64,000 nucleotides of DNA from Candidatus Zixiibacteriota bacterium (lineage in GTDB: Bacteria > Zixibacteria > MSB-5A5 > GN15 > FEB-12): NCBI GenBank assembly GCA_035380245.1, contig DAOSXA010000002.1:806001-870000 (forward strand). The letters are read 5' to 3'. The notes beneath the pieces were generated by a model. That model did no database searches and was not told where the DNA came from. It was given only the letters and a program-made list of their open reading frames with translations. Every line of letters starts with the position of its first letter. The first letter of the stretch is position 1. This document shows, piece by piece, positions 41,645-50,530 of the stretch. A program made the translations under genes and the position numbers.

Positions 41645-42123
41645 TAGTTTCTCCATCCACGCTTCGGGCGTCATCACGGCAATACCGGCGCCCTTCTTTC
41701 TCAGACTCTATCTTTCCAAGAGTGGTCAACAACCACCCTTCTCGGCAAGTTTGTTGTTCCGTTCGGCTATTTCATACAATCCGGCTGGAGCGTCGATCCT
41801 TCATGAAACATATTTTGAACCATATAACCTGTGTCGGCAATATCAAGCCGACAGGAGCCGTAAACATTTACCCGGTGATAGAAAAAACCACCAGAAGACA
41901 AACAAAATGAACACGTGTCATCAGCGGCTTTACAAGTCACTTTGAATCTCCGGCGGTAAGTTTATAACACGCTACTCATAAGTACGGCAATGTGTGTACC
42001 AGGCCCGGTGAGGTGGGGGCCGATCTTTAGCATATACTGCTATAAGTTAAGAATCACTATGGATTTGGTCAAGACAAAAGGGGGACATCAAGAGGCCGGA
42101 GAACAGTTCCGGAGAAAGAAAAA
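41645..42123. other. 479-base gap upstream of the protease
   Basis: The region must contain the protease promoter. Long frames on the plus strand here are antisense extensions of the protease and have no start context. Small inverted repeats (TGTCGGC..GCCGACA near 41832-41853) are present. I found no riboswitch, RNA gene or insertion element. Confidence 0.4.
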
Positions 42124-42639
42124 TCAAATACGGATACCGCGTTGGAAAGGCTTGAATTGAGGACTTTCGGAATCTGCGCTGTCGCGTTTTATCGCAATCG
42201 ACCGGTCAGCCGGCAAACTGGGGAAATCAGCAGTGGAAGCAAGCGCTAAATTGTCCGAGGACTTAACGAGTGCAACCGCGATCTGAAAATGACGACTGTA
42301 TTCTTTTACCAGTTTCATGCGCTCACTGTCGGGCGCGAGGTGACGGGTTTTTCCGGTAAAAGCAAACACGAACTCGGGATTGGAGCTGTACACCTGAAGC
42401 TGCCTGATCCGCTCCTCCCCTAACTTCGATTTGAGGAATTTCAACAAGGCGAAAAAGGCCCCAAATTCCAGGTCAATACGCTCACCTCGAGCACGGCAAC
42501 GAAACAGGATTCCAAGAGTCGGAATGGCAAAAACCAACATGCCGCGGCAAAATCCACGATCCTGAAGATCAGGGTCCATCTCAGAATTGATTATGCCGGC
42601 AAGGTAACATTTAACGGGGGTGTTTTTCTCTTCGCTCAT
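42124..42639 (-). CDS. Hypothetical protein, possibly a degenerate RNase H-like fold
   Basis: A 171-residue soluble protein without signal peptide. The central part, a strand pair (MLVFAIPTLGILFRCRARGERID) followed by EFGAFFALLKFLKSKL and LQVYSSNPEFVFAFTG, follows the order of a ribonuclease-H-like fold, where a Glu starts the first helix and an Asp sits where SSN is found here. The first catalytic Asp is also not apparent, so nuclease activity is unlikely. The ATG at 42639 is taken, but a GTG four codons upstream is equally possible and neither has a good ribosome binding site. Lone gene; function unknown. Confidence 0.6.
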   Translation of the reverse strand: MSEEKNTPVKCYLAGIINSEMDPDLQDRGFCRGMLVFAIPTLGILFRCRARGERIDLEFGAFFALLKFLKSKLGEERIRQLQVYSSNPEFVFAFTGKTRHLAPDSERMKLVKEYSRHFQIAVALVKSSDNLALASTADFPSLPADRSIAIKRDSADSESPQFKPFQRGIRI

Positions 42640-42773
42640 AGCGAAGGTCACAGCAAGCTCAATGCCGACCCTCCGCTGCCAAGCTAAGACAATGGCAAAT
42701 AACAGATTAGCTATATCGACAAAATTCTCTCGCCGCCGGCCGCTTCACAGTCTGCGCAACCGATGACACACCA

Positions 42774-43205
42774 TCAGTCGATTGATTTCTCCAGTTCCTG
42801 CCGCAAATCAGGGCGGGCTTCGAGATATTTCCCGGAGGCAGTAGCATAGACCTGATCGTCACTTCCGCGCACTTCACCCTCGGTAAAGAACATCCGGCCC
42901 TTCCGCTTCACCACCCGTCCCGTAATAATCAGATGGTCCCCGGTCCGTACCGGCGCCAGAAATCTGACAGTCATTTCGGCGGTAACGGCGTAGATTTCAT
43001 CGGCCAGAATAGCTTTGATCATGACCTCATCCAACAAAGCCGACAGAACACCACCGTGATATATTCCGGCATAGCCTTCATACATCCGGTCCGCTTCGAT
43101 TTCGGTAAAAGCCTTCTCACCGTCGAAAAAGAATCGCGCCTTTAGACCGAATTCATTCAGGTCACCGCAAACAAAACAGCGGGAGTATTTAAGAACTTCT
43201 TTCAT
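42774..43205 (-). CDS. Hotdog-fold thioesterase (PaaI type)
   Basis: A 143-residue hotdog protein of the 4HBT family, which hydrolyses acyl-CoA thioesters. The N-terminal CFVCG (about 10-14), the long-helix motif GIYHGGVLSALLDEVM (about 47-62) and AEMTVRFLAPVRTGDHL are characteristic. The CFVCG start marks a subgroup common in anaerobes and deltaproteobacteria. The ATG at 43205 is preferred over a TTG 12 codons upstream, which has no ribosome binding site; GGAGAG lies somewhat far upstream of the chosen start. The acyl substrate is unknown. Confidence 0.85.
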   Translation of the reverse strand: MKEVLKYSRCFVCGDLNEFGLKARFFFDGEKAFTEIEADRMYEGYAGIYHGGVLSALLDEVMIKAILADEIYAVTAEMTVRFLAPVRTGDHLIITGRVVKRKGRMFFTEGEVRGSDDQVYATASGKYLEARPDLRQELEKSID

Positions 43206-43242
43206 ACCGTCTGTTATAGGCTCTCCGGCGATCTGAGGCAAG

Positions 43243-43276
43243 CAAAAAGGCCCGACAGCGTGCTTACTGACGGGCC
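43243..43276 (-). terminator. Terminator of the 43297-44139 lipoprotein gene
   Basis: Minus-strand hairpin with stem GGCCCG/CGGGCC extended by CAG/CTG past one mismatch, followed by TTTTTGCT. It begins 20 bases after the lipoprotein gene stop and lies just upstream of the thioesterase gene, separating the two. Confidence 0.85.
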
Positions 43277-43296
43277 CTAAAAAAGCTTTAGCAGGT

Positions 43297-44139
43297 TTAC
43301 TGCGGGACGTTGCAGATCTGCTTGGAGTATTTCCAGGTTACACTGTTGCAAGTGGCTGTAACAGCCATAACACCGTTGGTGAAATTCCCGGTAAAGGTCC
43401 ACTCGGTGTTAACAGGATCATTGGTTCCGTTCTGATACGTCATATCCACGGTTGCGGAGACCGATCCGGACACCGGGCACTGTCCCCAACCGGCATAAGC
43501 CGAATAATCAATCGTCAGGTTGGTAACCTCGGCGTCGATGGTCAGATCGCGCCAGACGGTAGAATCGTTGTAAACAACCTTGTTATGGATAGCCAGATCA
43601 TTGGCGCCGTTGATCGTCGCCTGCCCGCCGTCAAGACCCGAGAAACGGTAGTCGGAATAACCGTTCAGGATATTGTGCGAACTGACAGTGTCAACCACGT
43701 CGTAATCCCAACGATGGACGAACACCAGGCTGTCGCAGTCGGTCGGCGATTGCTGGGCGTTTCCATTCTGGATGAACTGCACCGAGTCACGCAGCGAAGT
43801 GGCGTAGTTGGTAAAATGTTTGGCGATGTAAATAACGTGCCAGCCTTGCTCGTAGGTTACGCTGACCACATCATCGCCGTCGGGATCGACAGCGTACTGA
43901 GCTGGGATGATCGTGCCGTCGCCGGTCGAGATCCCCTGCAGAGTATTCATGCCGTTACCCACAAACTCCAGAGTGGAATCGACAAACGACTCCACCTGTT
44001 CCTGAACGGCCTGGAATTCCGGATCGCTCAGGGAGCCGAGGTTGGAGTTGGTTGAAGTTTCATCGTCGCCGCAACCGGCCATCGCGAAAATAATTAACGC
44101 GAAAAGGCCCAAGACGAGTGAACTTACACGAAAACGCAT
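43297..44139 (-). CDS. Lipoprotein of unknown function
   Basis: A 280-residue protein with a lipoprotein signal (MRFRVSSLVLGLFALIIFAM, lipobox AMAGC with Cys about 23) and a short acidic, Ser/Thr/Asn-rich spacer that would hold it away from the membrane. The mature part is beta-rich with cysteines in TDCDSL, GQCPVSG and NSVTWKYSKQICN, suggesting a disulfide-stabilised barrel or sandwich. It is monocistronic with a clear terminator. No family is recognised. Confidence 0.78.
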   Translation of the reverse strand: MRFRVSSLVLGLFALIIFAMAGCGDDETSTNSNLGSLSDPEFQAVQEQVESFVDSTLEFVGNGMNTLQGISTGDGTIIPAQYAVDPDGDDVVSVTYEQGWHVIYIAKHFTNYATSLRDSVQFIQNGNAQQSPTDCDSLVFVHRWDYDVVDTVSSHNILNGYSDYRFSGLDGGQATINGANDLAIHNKVVYNDSTVWRDLTIDAEVTNLTIDYSAYAGWGQCPVSGSVSATVDMTYQNGTNDPVNTEWTFTGNFTNGVMAVTATCNSVTWKYSKQICNVPQ

Positions 44140-44194
44140 GCTGCGTCTCCTTTCGCTTTGTCGCAGTTCCCGTCCCGGGCCGGGAGAATCAGGC

Positions 44195-45097
44195 TTACTG
44201 GTTCAGAAAAACCATGACCGCTTTTTGGATATGAAGTCTGTTTTCCGCTTCGTCAAAAACCACCGACTGTGGTCCATCCATGACCTCGTCCGTGATCTCC
44301 TTACCTCTTTCAGCCGGTAAACAGTGCATCACAATCGCCTTGGGATCCGCCAGCGCCAACAGGGAACTGTTTAGTTGATATTTCCTTAACTTTTGTTCCT
44401 TTTCCTCTGCCAGATGTTTCTGCCCCATTGAGGCCCAAACATCCGTATAGACTACATCGGCACCCGAGACGGCTTCTTTAGGATCGGCCGTGACCAAAAC
44501 ATCACTGTCGGAGTTGGTCTTAGCCCGTTTCAGTATCTCGGAATCGGGGTGACAATCATCGGCCGTGCCTATCCGCAGATCGAGCGGAATCAGGGAAGCA
44601 AGGTTCAACCAGGAGTTCACGATATTGTTGCCGTCGCCGACATAAGCGACGCGGTAGCGGTCTTTTTTCTCGAGATGTTCCAGGGCGGTGTAATAATCCC
44701 CCAGAATCTGGCAGGGGTGCACCAGATCGGTCAATCCGTTAACCACCGGCACCGAGGCGTATTTGGCCAGTCCTTCGACATCGGACTGCTTGAAGGTACG
44801 GATCATGATCGTGGCGACATAGCGTGAAAGAACCTGGGCGGCGTCGGAGACAGATTCGCGCTGGCCCAGCTTGATCTCATTGTCGGTAACGTACAGGGCA
44901 TTGCCGCCTAACTCGTTGATACCCACCTCGAACGAGATTCTCGTCCGAAGCGACGGCTTGGTAAAGATACAGGCGACGGATTTCCCGGCAAACGGCTTGG
45001 GGGCAATCTCACCTTTTTTCATCCGCGCACAAAGATCGAATATCTCGATTACTTCGGACGCGGTGAAGTCGGTTATCTGACAGAGAGAGCGAGGCAT
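44195..45097 (-). CDS. argF: Ornithine carbamoyltransferase
   Basis: A 300-residue enzyme forming citrulline from ornithine and carbamoyl phosphate in arginine synthesis. The carbamoyl-phosphate loop is PSLRTRISFE (about 49-58), HPCQILGD (about 133) binds the second substrate and HCLPAERGKEI (about 257) marks ornithine specificity. GGAGGAA lies 4 bases upstream of the ATG. No other arginine genes are adjacent. A good promoter lies 47 bases upstream. The family length of about 300-330 is met. Confidence 0.95.
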   Translation of the reverse strand: MPRSLCQITDFTASEVIEIFDLCARMKKGEIAPKPFAGKSVACIFTKPSLRTRISFEVGINELGGNALYVTDNEIKLGQRESVSDAAQVLSRYVATIMIRTFKQSDVEGLAKYASVPVVNGLTDLVHPCQILGDYYTALEHLEKKDRYRVAYVGDGNNIVNSWLNLASLIPLDLRIGTADDCHPDSEILKRAKTNSDSDVLVTADPKEAVSGADVVYTDVWASMGQKHLAEEKEQKLRKYQLNSSLLALADPKAIVMHCLPAERGKEITDEVMDGPQSVVFDEAENRLHIQKAVMVFLNQ

Positions 45098-45143
45098 GGT
45101 TCCTCCGCGGTCTTGGGGTTGGTCTTCTATTCAAAATCGGGCC

Positions 45144-45172
45144 AATAAAAAGATTAACCGTCTGATTGTCAA
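45144..45172 (-). promoter_or_regulatory. Promoter of argF
   Basis: On the minus strand TTGACA (45167-45172), a 17-base spacer and TTTATT (45144-45149). The argF ATG is about 47 bases further on. I see no clear ARG-box palindrome overlapping it. Confidence 0.6.
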
Positions 45173-45369
45173 GTCCCGTTCCAGCACGGCTATGTTCCGG
45201 AGAGAACATGTCGGAGACTGTTCTGTTTTATCCTTGCTCGGCGGCAGTGTCGGGCCTATGATCGTAACGGCATTACTTTCAAGTAGATATGCCGAATCAT
45301 GAGACTGACATACAACAGGGATTCCCATAATCGACACTGTCGAATTTCGACCAACAAGGAGGTTATCCG

Positions 45370-46656
45370 GTGAAAAACTCCCTCATCATCATTGTTATGG
45401 CGATGATGATTCTGGCTGCAGGTGTCGCGGCTGAAACCGAATTTGATTTTTCGGGGCAAATAAGAATCAGGGACGAGGCGGACGGAAAATCGTTCACCAG
45501 TTCCGACGCCATGTTGAATTTCGTAGATATGAGGACCAGGATCAATCTCGACGCGAAAGTCAACGACAATGTCCGTGCTTACTTACAAATCCAGGATTCT
45601 CGACGCATGGGTCAGTTCGATGAAAACGGCCGGCGTCTATCAGGAGAACTCAACGACGGTCACAACCTCGACCTGCATCAAGCCTATGTCGAGATCGACC
45701 GGATCGGTTTCGAACGGCTCTCTTTCAAAGCGGGCCGGTTCGAGTTCGTCATGGGCAACGAGCGGGTGTTCGGAGCGGTCGGTTGGTCGAACGTCGGTCG
45801 GGTCTGGGACGGGGGACAGCTCTGTTATAAAATCGACAAGAACCGTGCTATCCTGTTCGGCCTCAAAGCCGCCGAGCGTGACAATGAATACTACAACGCC
45901 GATTTCGACATTTTCGGCCTGAACCTGGTCTGCGATTACCTGCATCTGGATGCCTTCGCCTTCTACGAGTACGATGCCGACACCAGCAACTACTACGAAG
46001 GTATCAATCGGCTGGACCGGATGAACGTTGGTTTTTATTATCAGCGTCAGTTCGAACAGTTGGATTTCACGATGAATTTCGCCTACCAGTTCGGTTCGAT
46101 GGCTCCCGGTATCTGGGAAGTAACGGCGCCTGATAACAATACCGAAGAGTTGGACATTGCGGCGATGATGTTTACCTTCGAGGCCGGAATTTCTTTCGAG
46201 GGCTCCCTCCTGCGTCGCGTTGCTGCCGGTATCGACTACAGCTCCGGTGACGACAACGATGGCGACAATAAGTACAAAGCGTACACCAACAGCTACTACA
46301 CCGGCCACGGAGTGCGTGGCTTTATGGATTATTTCGTGGACGTCAGCGGTACTCACTACGAGGACGCCGGATTGATGGACATGATGTTTCGACTTGAAAT
46401 TATTCCCCGGAATGATTGGACGATCAAGTTGGACGGCCATTATTTCAAAACCGCCGCCGACTATCGAAATCCGTTTACATCCGAAGCAACAACCGACGTT
46501 GGCACCGAGATAGACCTGACTGTTACGACCGCCATAATTCAGAATGTCGGGCTGGCTTTCGGAGCTTCTATTTTTTCTCCCTCTGATCCTTTTTCAGGCA
46601 TCAGAAACTCAGATCAAGGCTATTGGCTTTACGGACAAGCAACAGCCGATTTCTAA
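45370..46656 (+). CDS. Outer-membrane porin, alginate-export-like beta barrel
   Basis: A 428-residue barrel protein with a signal peptide (about 1-21, ending GVAAE) and alternating amphipathic strands throughout, ending with an aromatic residue (ATADF), as outer-membrane barrels do. Strands such as FDFSGQIRIRDEADG and RTRINLDAKVNDNVRAYLQIQDSR match the alginate export (AlgE-like) porin family. Such porins pass anionic sugars or small solutes; alginate itself is not implied. The start is a GTG with AAGGAGG 7 bases upstream. The gene is monocistronic, followed by a hairpin. Confidence 0.82.
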   Translation: MKNSLIIIVMAMMILAAGVAAETEFDFSGQIRIRDEADGKSFTSSDAMLNFVDMRTRINLDAKVNDNVRAYLQIQDSRRMGQFDENGRRLSGELNDGHNLDLHQAYVEIDRIGFERLSFKAGRFEFVMGNERVFGAVGWSNVGRVWDGGQLCYKIDKNRAILFGLKAAERDNEYYNADFDIFGLNLVCDYLHLDAFAFYEYDADTSNYYEGINRLDRMNVGFYYQRQFEQLDFTMNFAYQFGSMAPGIWEVTAPDNNTEELDIAAMMFTFEAGISFEGSLLRRVAAGIDYSSGDDNDGDNKYKAYTNSYYTGHGVRGFMDYFVDVSGTHYEDAGLMDMMFRLEIIPRNDWTIKLDGHYFKTAADYRNPFTSEATTDVGTEIDLTVTTAIIQNVGLAFGASIFSPSDPFSGIRNSDQGYWLYGQATADF

Positions 46657-46674
46657 AATATACCAGTCTGGCAA

Positions 46675-46706
46675 GTACAACCACCGGGCAACTCCGGTGG
46701 TTGTAC
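46675..46706 (+). terminator. Hairpin downstream of the porin gene
   Basis: GTACAACCACCGG and CCGGTGGTTGTAC form a perfect 13-base stem with a six-base loop 18 bases after the porin stop. Only scattered Ts follow, so termination may be Rho-assisted. Confidence 0.7.
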
Positions 46707-46891
46707 TCAATTAAATTTCTCATTATCCTCGGCTCACTAACATCTGTATCACTCGCTATTTTAGGCTTGCCTACGCAACTCCGGAGTGTAAACTTACGTA
46801 TAGCTTAGGGTATAAGTGTGCCGACCAGATGGACACACTGGACTGAAGTTATTTAGAGACAGCCAATTAGACTGTCATAGAGAGTAGTGAA

Positions 46892-47656
46892 TTGAGCAAG
46901 AAGAGTGTCATCTTTGGAGCGATCCTGATCTTTATCGGGGTGATTCTGATCGCCAACACCCTTGATTGGATCTGGTTCGATTTCGGTGATGTCTTACGAG
47001 CTCTTATACCGATCGGGCTGATCGTGCTCGGTATCTGGCTGATAATTCGCCGCTCTCGCAACCGGCCGGAACAACCCAATAGTCTCAATATCAGCAATGA
47101 ATTTGTCGGTACTTCGGGACAAGTTCACTCCGGACCGCCACCACCGCCGCCGCCTCCGCCTCCCCCGTCGCCGGGCGAACAATCTTTCACGAGCAGCAGT
47201 TTCACTGAAACCGATCAGACGTTTCATCGGGACACCGATGAACAACACTTTCAGTCGAGTGAATCACCCAGCCATTCTCAACCGGGCAAGTTGCGCTATG
47301 CCAAAACGTTCGGTGATATGTACATCGATTTCAAAGATGTTCCCATGCAGAATGTCGAGGTATCCCTTGGAGTGAGTGACCTCGAAGCGCAATTGGCCGG
47401 TTGTCGTTTGGAACCGGGTTTGAATCGTCTCATCATTTCCAGCTTTATCGGGGATGTTCGGCTTTTTATCCCCAAGGACCTTCCCTGCCAGGCTCACTGT
47501 TCCAATTCTATCGGAGATATAGACCTGGCCGGCAGATTTTCCTCCGGCTTCGGCAATAATCTGGAATGTCATACCCCGGCGTATGAAGTGGCCGACGCCA
47601 AGCTGTACATCGCCGTCAACAGCTTCATCGGCGATATTAAAATCTACAGCGTCTGA
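46892..47656 (+). CDS. LiaF-like membrane protein with proline run
   Basis: A 254-residue protein. Two membrane helices form an N-terminal hairpin (about 6-24 and 34-53: FGAILIFIGVILIANTL, IPIGLIVLGIWLII) as in LiaI/LiaF-type proteins. A linker follows that contains eleven consecutive prolines (about 82-92) and a Ser/Thr/His-rich stretch. The C-terminal domain (about 135-254) carries the strand repeats of the LiaF C-terminal family (LGVSDLEAQLAG, IISSFIGDVRLFIPKD, SNSIGDIDLAG, VNSFIGDIKIYSV). In Firmicutes LiaF senses cell-envelope stress, but no partner kinase is adjacent here. The start is a TTG. It converges on hslU with an 11-base gap. Confidence 0.78.
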   Translation: MSKKSVIFGAILIFIGVILIANTLDWIWFDFGDVLRALIPIGLIVLGIWLIIRRSRNRPEQPNSLNISNEFVGTSGQVHSGPPPPPPPPPPPSPGEQSFTSSSFTETDQTFHRDTDEQHFQSSESPSHSQPGKLRYAKTFGDMYIDFKDVPMQNVEVSLGVSDLEAQLAGCRLEPGLNRLIISSFIGDVRLFIPKDLPCQAHCSNSIGDIDLAGRFSSGFGNNLECHTPAYEVADAKLYIAVNSFIGDIKIYSV

Positions 47657-47667
47657 CGCTGCCTCCC

Positions 47668-49014
47668 CTACAGAATGTAACGACTAAGATCCTCGTTTTC
47701 GAGAATGCTGTTAAGTGCTTTTTCAACCTGTTTAGCCGTGATATTGACTTTCTTGCGACGCGCGGGGATTTCGAACAGGATATCTTCCAGTAGCGTCGTC
47801 AACACCGTATGCAAACGACGGGCTCCGATATTCTCCGACTCGTTGTTCACCCGTTCAGCGTAATCGGCGATTTTTTTGATGGCCGTCTTGTCGAAAGACA
47901 ACTCCACTCCTTCAGTGGCAAGAAGGGCCTTGTATTGCTTGACCAGGGCAGCTTTGGGCTCGGTCAGAATACGTTCGAAATCCTCGGCGGTCAACGAATC
48001 CAGCTCGACTCGGATCGGGAATCGTCCCTGCAGTTCAGGAATCAGATCGGACGGTTTGGTGCCGTGAAACGCTCCGGCGGCAATGAACAGAATATGATCG
48101 GTATGAACCATACCGTATTTCGTCATCACGCCGCATCCCTCGACAATCGGTAAAATATCGCGCTGCACTCCCTCGCGACTGACATCGGGCCCCGACTTGG
48201 AATCATCCGAGGTGATCTTGTCGATTTCATCTATGAAAATAATACCCGCTTCCTGCACACGCTCCAGGGCTTCGGCTACAACATCGTCCATGTTGATTAA
48301 CTTGTCCAACTCCTCGTTCATCAGATAGCGGCGAGCGTCGGCAATTGTCATTTTTCGGCTGCGCATCTTCTGAGGCATCAGACCCGAGAACATCTCCTGG
48401 AAGTTCACCCCCAGCTCTTCCATACCCATCGGAGAAAAAATCTCCATCGTCGGATATTGCCGCTGGGGAGTTTCTAGCTCAACCTCACGATGGTCGAGTT
48501 TGCCGGAGTCCAGCATCTCACCGAACTTTTCTCGGGTCTTCGAGATCGAATCCGATTCATTTGCTTCAGGCGGTGCGGAACGAAGCGGTCGCGAGGGCAC
48601 CAGTAACAAATCAAGAAGCCTCTCGCGGGTGTGAAGCGCCGCCTTTTCGGTCAACGATTCCGATTTTTCGCGTTTGAGCATGGAGACGGCAATATCAACC
48701 AGGTCGCGCACCATCGATTCCACATCACGACCGACATAACCTACTTCAGTGAACTTCGAAGCCTCAACTTTGACGAACGGCGCGCGTGCCATCTCAGACA
48801 AACGCCGGGCGATTTCGGTTTTACCGACTCCGGTCGGGCCGATCATAATAATGTTGTTCGGCATGATCTCGGCACGTAAATCACCGACGACATTCTGGCG
48901 TCGCCAGCGGTTACGGAGAGCGATCGCAACCGACTTTTTCGCCTGATGCTGGCCGACAATATGTTTATCCAGATGCTCGACAATCTCTTTCGGCGTGGGA
49001 GAATTATTCTTCAT
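47668..49014 (-). CDS. hslU: ATP-dependent protease ATPase subunit HslU
   Basis: A 448-residue AAA+ unfoldase that feeds substrates to HslV. Walker A GPTGVGKTEIARRL is at about residues 56-69, Walker B IIFIDEIDKI at about 253-262 and the sensor region GAFHGTKPSDLIPELQGRFPIRVEL in short form GRFPIRVEL at about 330. The inserted I domain (about 110-240) is present and the C-terminus ends in SRYIL, the tail that docks into HslV. Its ATG overlaps the hslV stop by four bases. Confidence 0.96.
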   Translation of the reverse strand: MKNNSPTPKEIVEHLDKHIVGQHQAKKSVAIALRNRWRRQNVVGDLRAEIMPNNIIMIGPTGVGKTEIARRLSEMARAPFVKVEASKFTEVGYVGRDVESMVRDLVDIAVSMLKREKSESLTEKAALHTRERLLDLLLVPSRPLRSAPPEANESDSISKTREKFGEMLDSGKLDHREVELETPQRQYPTMEIFSPMGMEELGVNFQEMFSGLMPQKMRSRKMTIADARRYLMNEELDKLINMDDVVAEALERVQEAGIIFIDEIDKITSDDSKSGPDVSREGVQRDILPIVEGCGVMTKYGMVHTDHILFIAAGAFHGTKPSDLIPELQGRFPIRVELDSLTAEDFERILTEPKAALVKQYKALLATEGVELSFDKTAIKKIADYAERVNNESENIGARRLHTVLTTLLEDILFEIPARRKKVNITAKQVEKALNSILENEDLSRYIL

Positions 49015-49547
49015 TTTATGACTTCAACCTTGATGTGCTTGTTGGTGTAGATACAGATATCCGCAGCGATTTCCATAGCTGTCCGAACGATCTTCTCGGT
49101 GGTCATTTTGGGATTGGCCAGACGTAACGCTCGGGCTGCCGCCAGAGCATAGGGACCACCGGATCCAATCGCAACGATACCGTCATCCGGCTCAACCACA
49201 TCACCGGTGCCGGACAGCAGGAAAATATGCTTCTTATCGGTAACGGCAATAATTGCCTCCAAGCGCTGGAGGATCTTGTCGGTGCGCCATTCTTTGGCTA
49301 ACTCCACGGCGGCTCGTTGCAGCTTGCCGGGGTATTCTTCGATTTTCTTTTCTAGTAATTCGAACAATGCCAACGCATCGGCCGCAGCCCCGGCGAAACC
49401 GGCCAAAACAGCCCCATCCTGAATCGTACGGATTTTGACCGCCTTTTCCTTCATGATCGTGTCGTCGAAAGTGACCTGTCCGTCACCGGCCATGGCTGCC
49501 TGACCGTTATGAATCATACCGATAATCGTGGTACTGCGTATCTTCAT
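49011..49547 (-). CDS. hslV: ATP-dependent protease peptidase subunit HslV
   Basis: A 178-residue proteasome-type threonine peptidase. The mature N-terminal nucleophile should be Thr6 of MKIRS-TTIIGMIHNGQ, so a five-residue propeptide must be removed, as in some thermophile homologues, instead of the single Met of E. coli. GDGQVTFDDTIMK and the GSGGPYALAAARAL metal-binding loop are present. It overlaps hslU by four bases and lies 12 bases after xerC, the same order (recombinase-hslV-hslU) as in the Bacillus codV-clpQ-clpY operon. Confidence 0.95.
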   Translation of the reverse strand: MKIRSTTIIGMIHNGQAAMAGDGQVTFDDTIMKEKAVKIRTIQDGAVLAGFAGAAADALALFELLEKKIEEYPGKLQRAAVELAKEWRTDKILQRLEAIIAVTDKKHIFLLSGTGDVVEPDDGIVAIGSGGPYALAAARALRLANPKMTTEKIVRTAMEIAADICIYTNKHIKVEVIK

Positions 49548-49559
49548 CTTATTAACTCC

Positions 49560-50474
49560 TCACGAATTGCTTCCGCTGCGAGGGTGAGCTTTACGATACA
49601 CCGCCTTCATTGTCTCGGCGGTGACATGCGTATATTTTTGCGTCGTCGACAGCGACGAATGCCCCAGAATTTCCTTGATCAACATCAGGTCGGCGCCGTT
49701 TTCCAGCATGTGCGTCGCGAATGAATGACGCAAGGCATGGGGAGTGAAACTCACCCCGCGGGCCAGCCCGAACTTGCGAACGATCCGATCGATCGAACGC
49801 ACCGAAAGCCCCTCGCCGCTACGATTAAGAAACAAGTACGGTGACTGGGATTGTTTCGTTTCAGCGAATTCACGGCGATGTTTCAGATACTCACCGAGGT
49901 CGATAAGAGTCTGCCTCCCGACCGGAACGAGGCGGGTTTTATTCCCTTTACCGGTTACGGTAATCAGCCCCCCGCGTTGATCGAGGTCGGCCAGTTTCAT
50001 TCCGGCCAGTTCCTCACGACGCACCCCGGTCGCATACAACAACGCCACCATCGTAAAATCACGGCGAAAACTGTAAGAACGAGCTTTGTCGGCAGGCGTG
50101 TCGGCGTCGAGCAGACGAGCGAGATCATCCTGTGATACGAACTTCGGCAAACCGGCACGGTATTTCATGGTCGGGAGTTTGAAAATATACTTCCCCATCC
50201 GTTCTGATCCGGACAGATAACGTTGAAAACTGGATAGAGCCGAGATAAATCGGGCCAGTGATCGGTTGGACAGCTTTGCTTCCATGCGCTCGCGCAGGAA
50301 TAAACGCAGGAAGATCGGGTCGTTCTTGCGAGAGCCGGGTAATTGCTCGTATTGGTGGGTTAGAAATTCCACCCAGCGCTCCAAATCGCGTTTATATGCC
50401 TCGATCGTTTTACCCGAACAGCCACGCTCATCTTTAAGATGGCACAGGAATTTTTCCAGAGCCGCTTTCAACAT
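49560..50474 (-). CDS. xerC: XerC/XerD-type tyrosine recombinase
   Basis: A 304-residue recombinase that resolves chromosome dimers at dif. The N-terminal SAM-like domain (1-105) is followed by the catalytic domain with Arg in YATGVRREELAG (about 155), the HxxR in HALRHSFATHML (about 246), His in LGHSSLSTTQKYTHV (about 270) and the Tyr of QKYTHV (about 280). The position between topA and hslV matches CodV of Firmicutes, supporting a housekeeping Xer role rather than an integrase. No dif-like site was sought successfully by eye. Confidence 0.92.
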   Translation of the reverse strand: MLKAALEKFLCHLKDERGCSGKTIEAYKRDLERWVEFLTHQYEQLPGSRKNDPIFLRLFLRERMEAKLSNRSLARFISALSSFQRYLSGSERMGKYIFKLPTMKYRAGLPKFVSQDDLARLLDADTPADKARSYSFRRDFTMVALLYATGVRREELAGMKLADLDQRGGLITVTGKGNKTRLVPVGRQTLIDLGEYLKHRREFAETKQSQSPYLFLNRSGEGLSVRSIDRIVRKFGLARGVSFTPHALRHSFATHMLENGADLMLIKEILGHSSLSTTQKYTHVTAETMKAVYRKAHPRSGSNS

Positions 50475-50530
50475 GACGTCAAGATATCTAACCGGCCCGG
50501 TTTAATCAAACAGTGATTTGCTGAGTCGGA

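Noticed and set aside
41645..42123. Riboswitch upstream of the papain-like protease
   Set aside because: Short inverted repeats are present, but the conserved cores of the cyclic di-GMP, cobalamin, TPP and glycine classes could not be matched.
47097..47190. Repeat expansion at the proline run of the LiaF-like gene as a phase-variable tract
   Set aside because: The codons are mixed CCA, CCG, CCT and CCC, not a pure short tandem repeat, so slippage would be rare.
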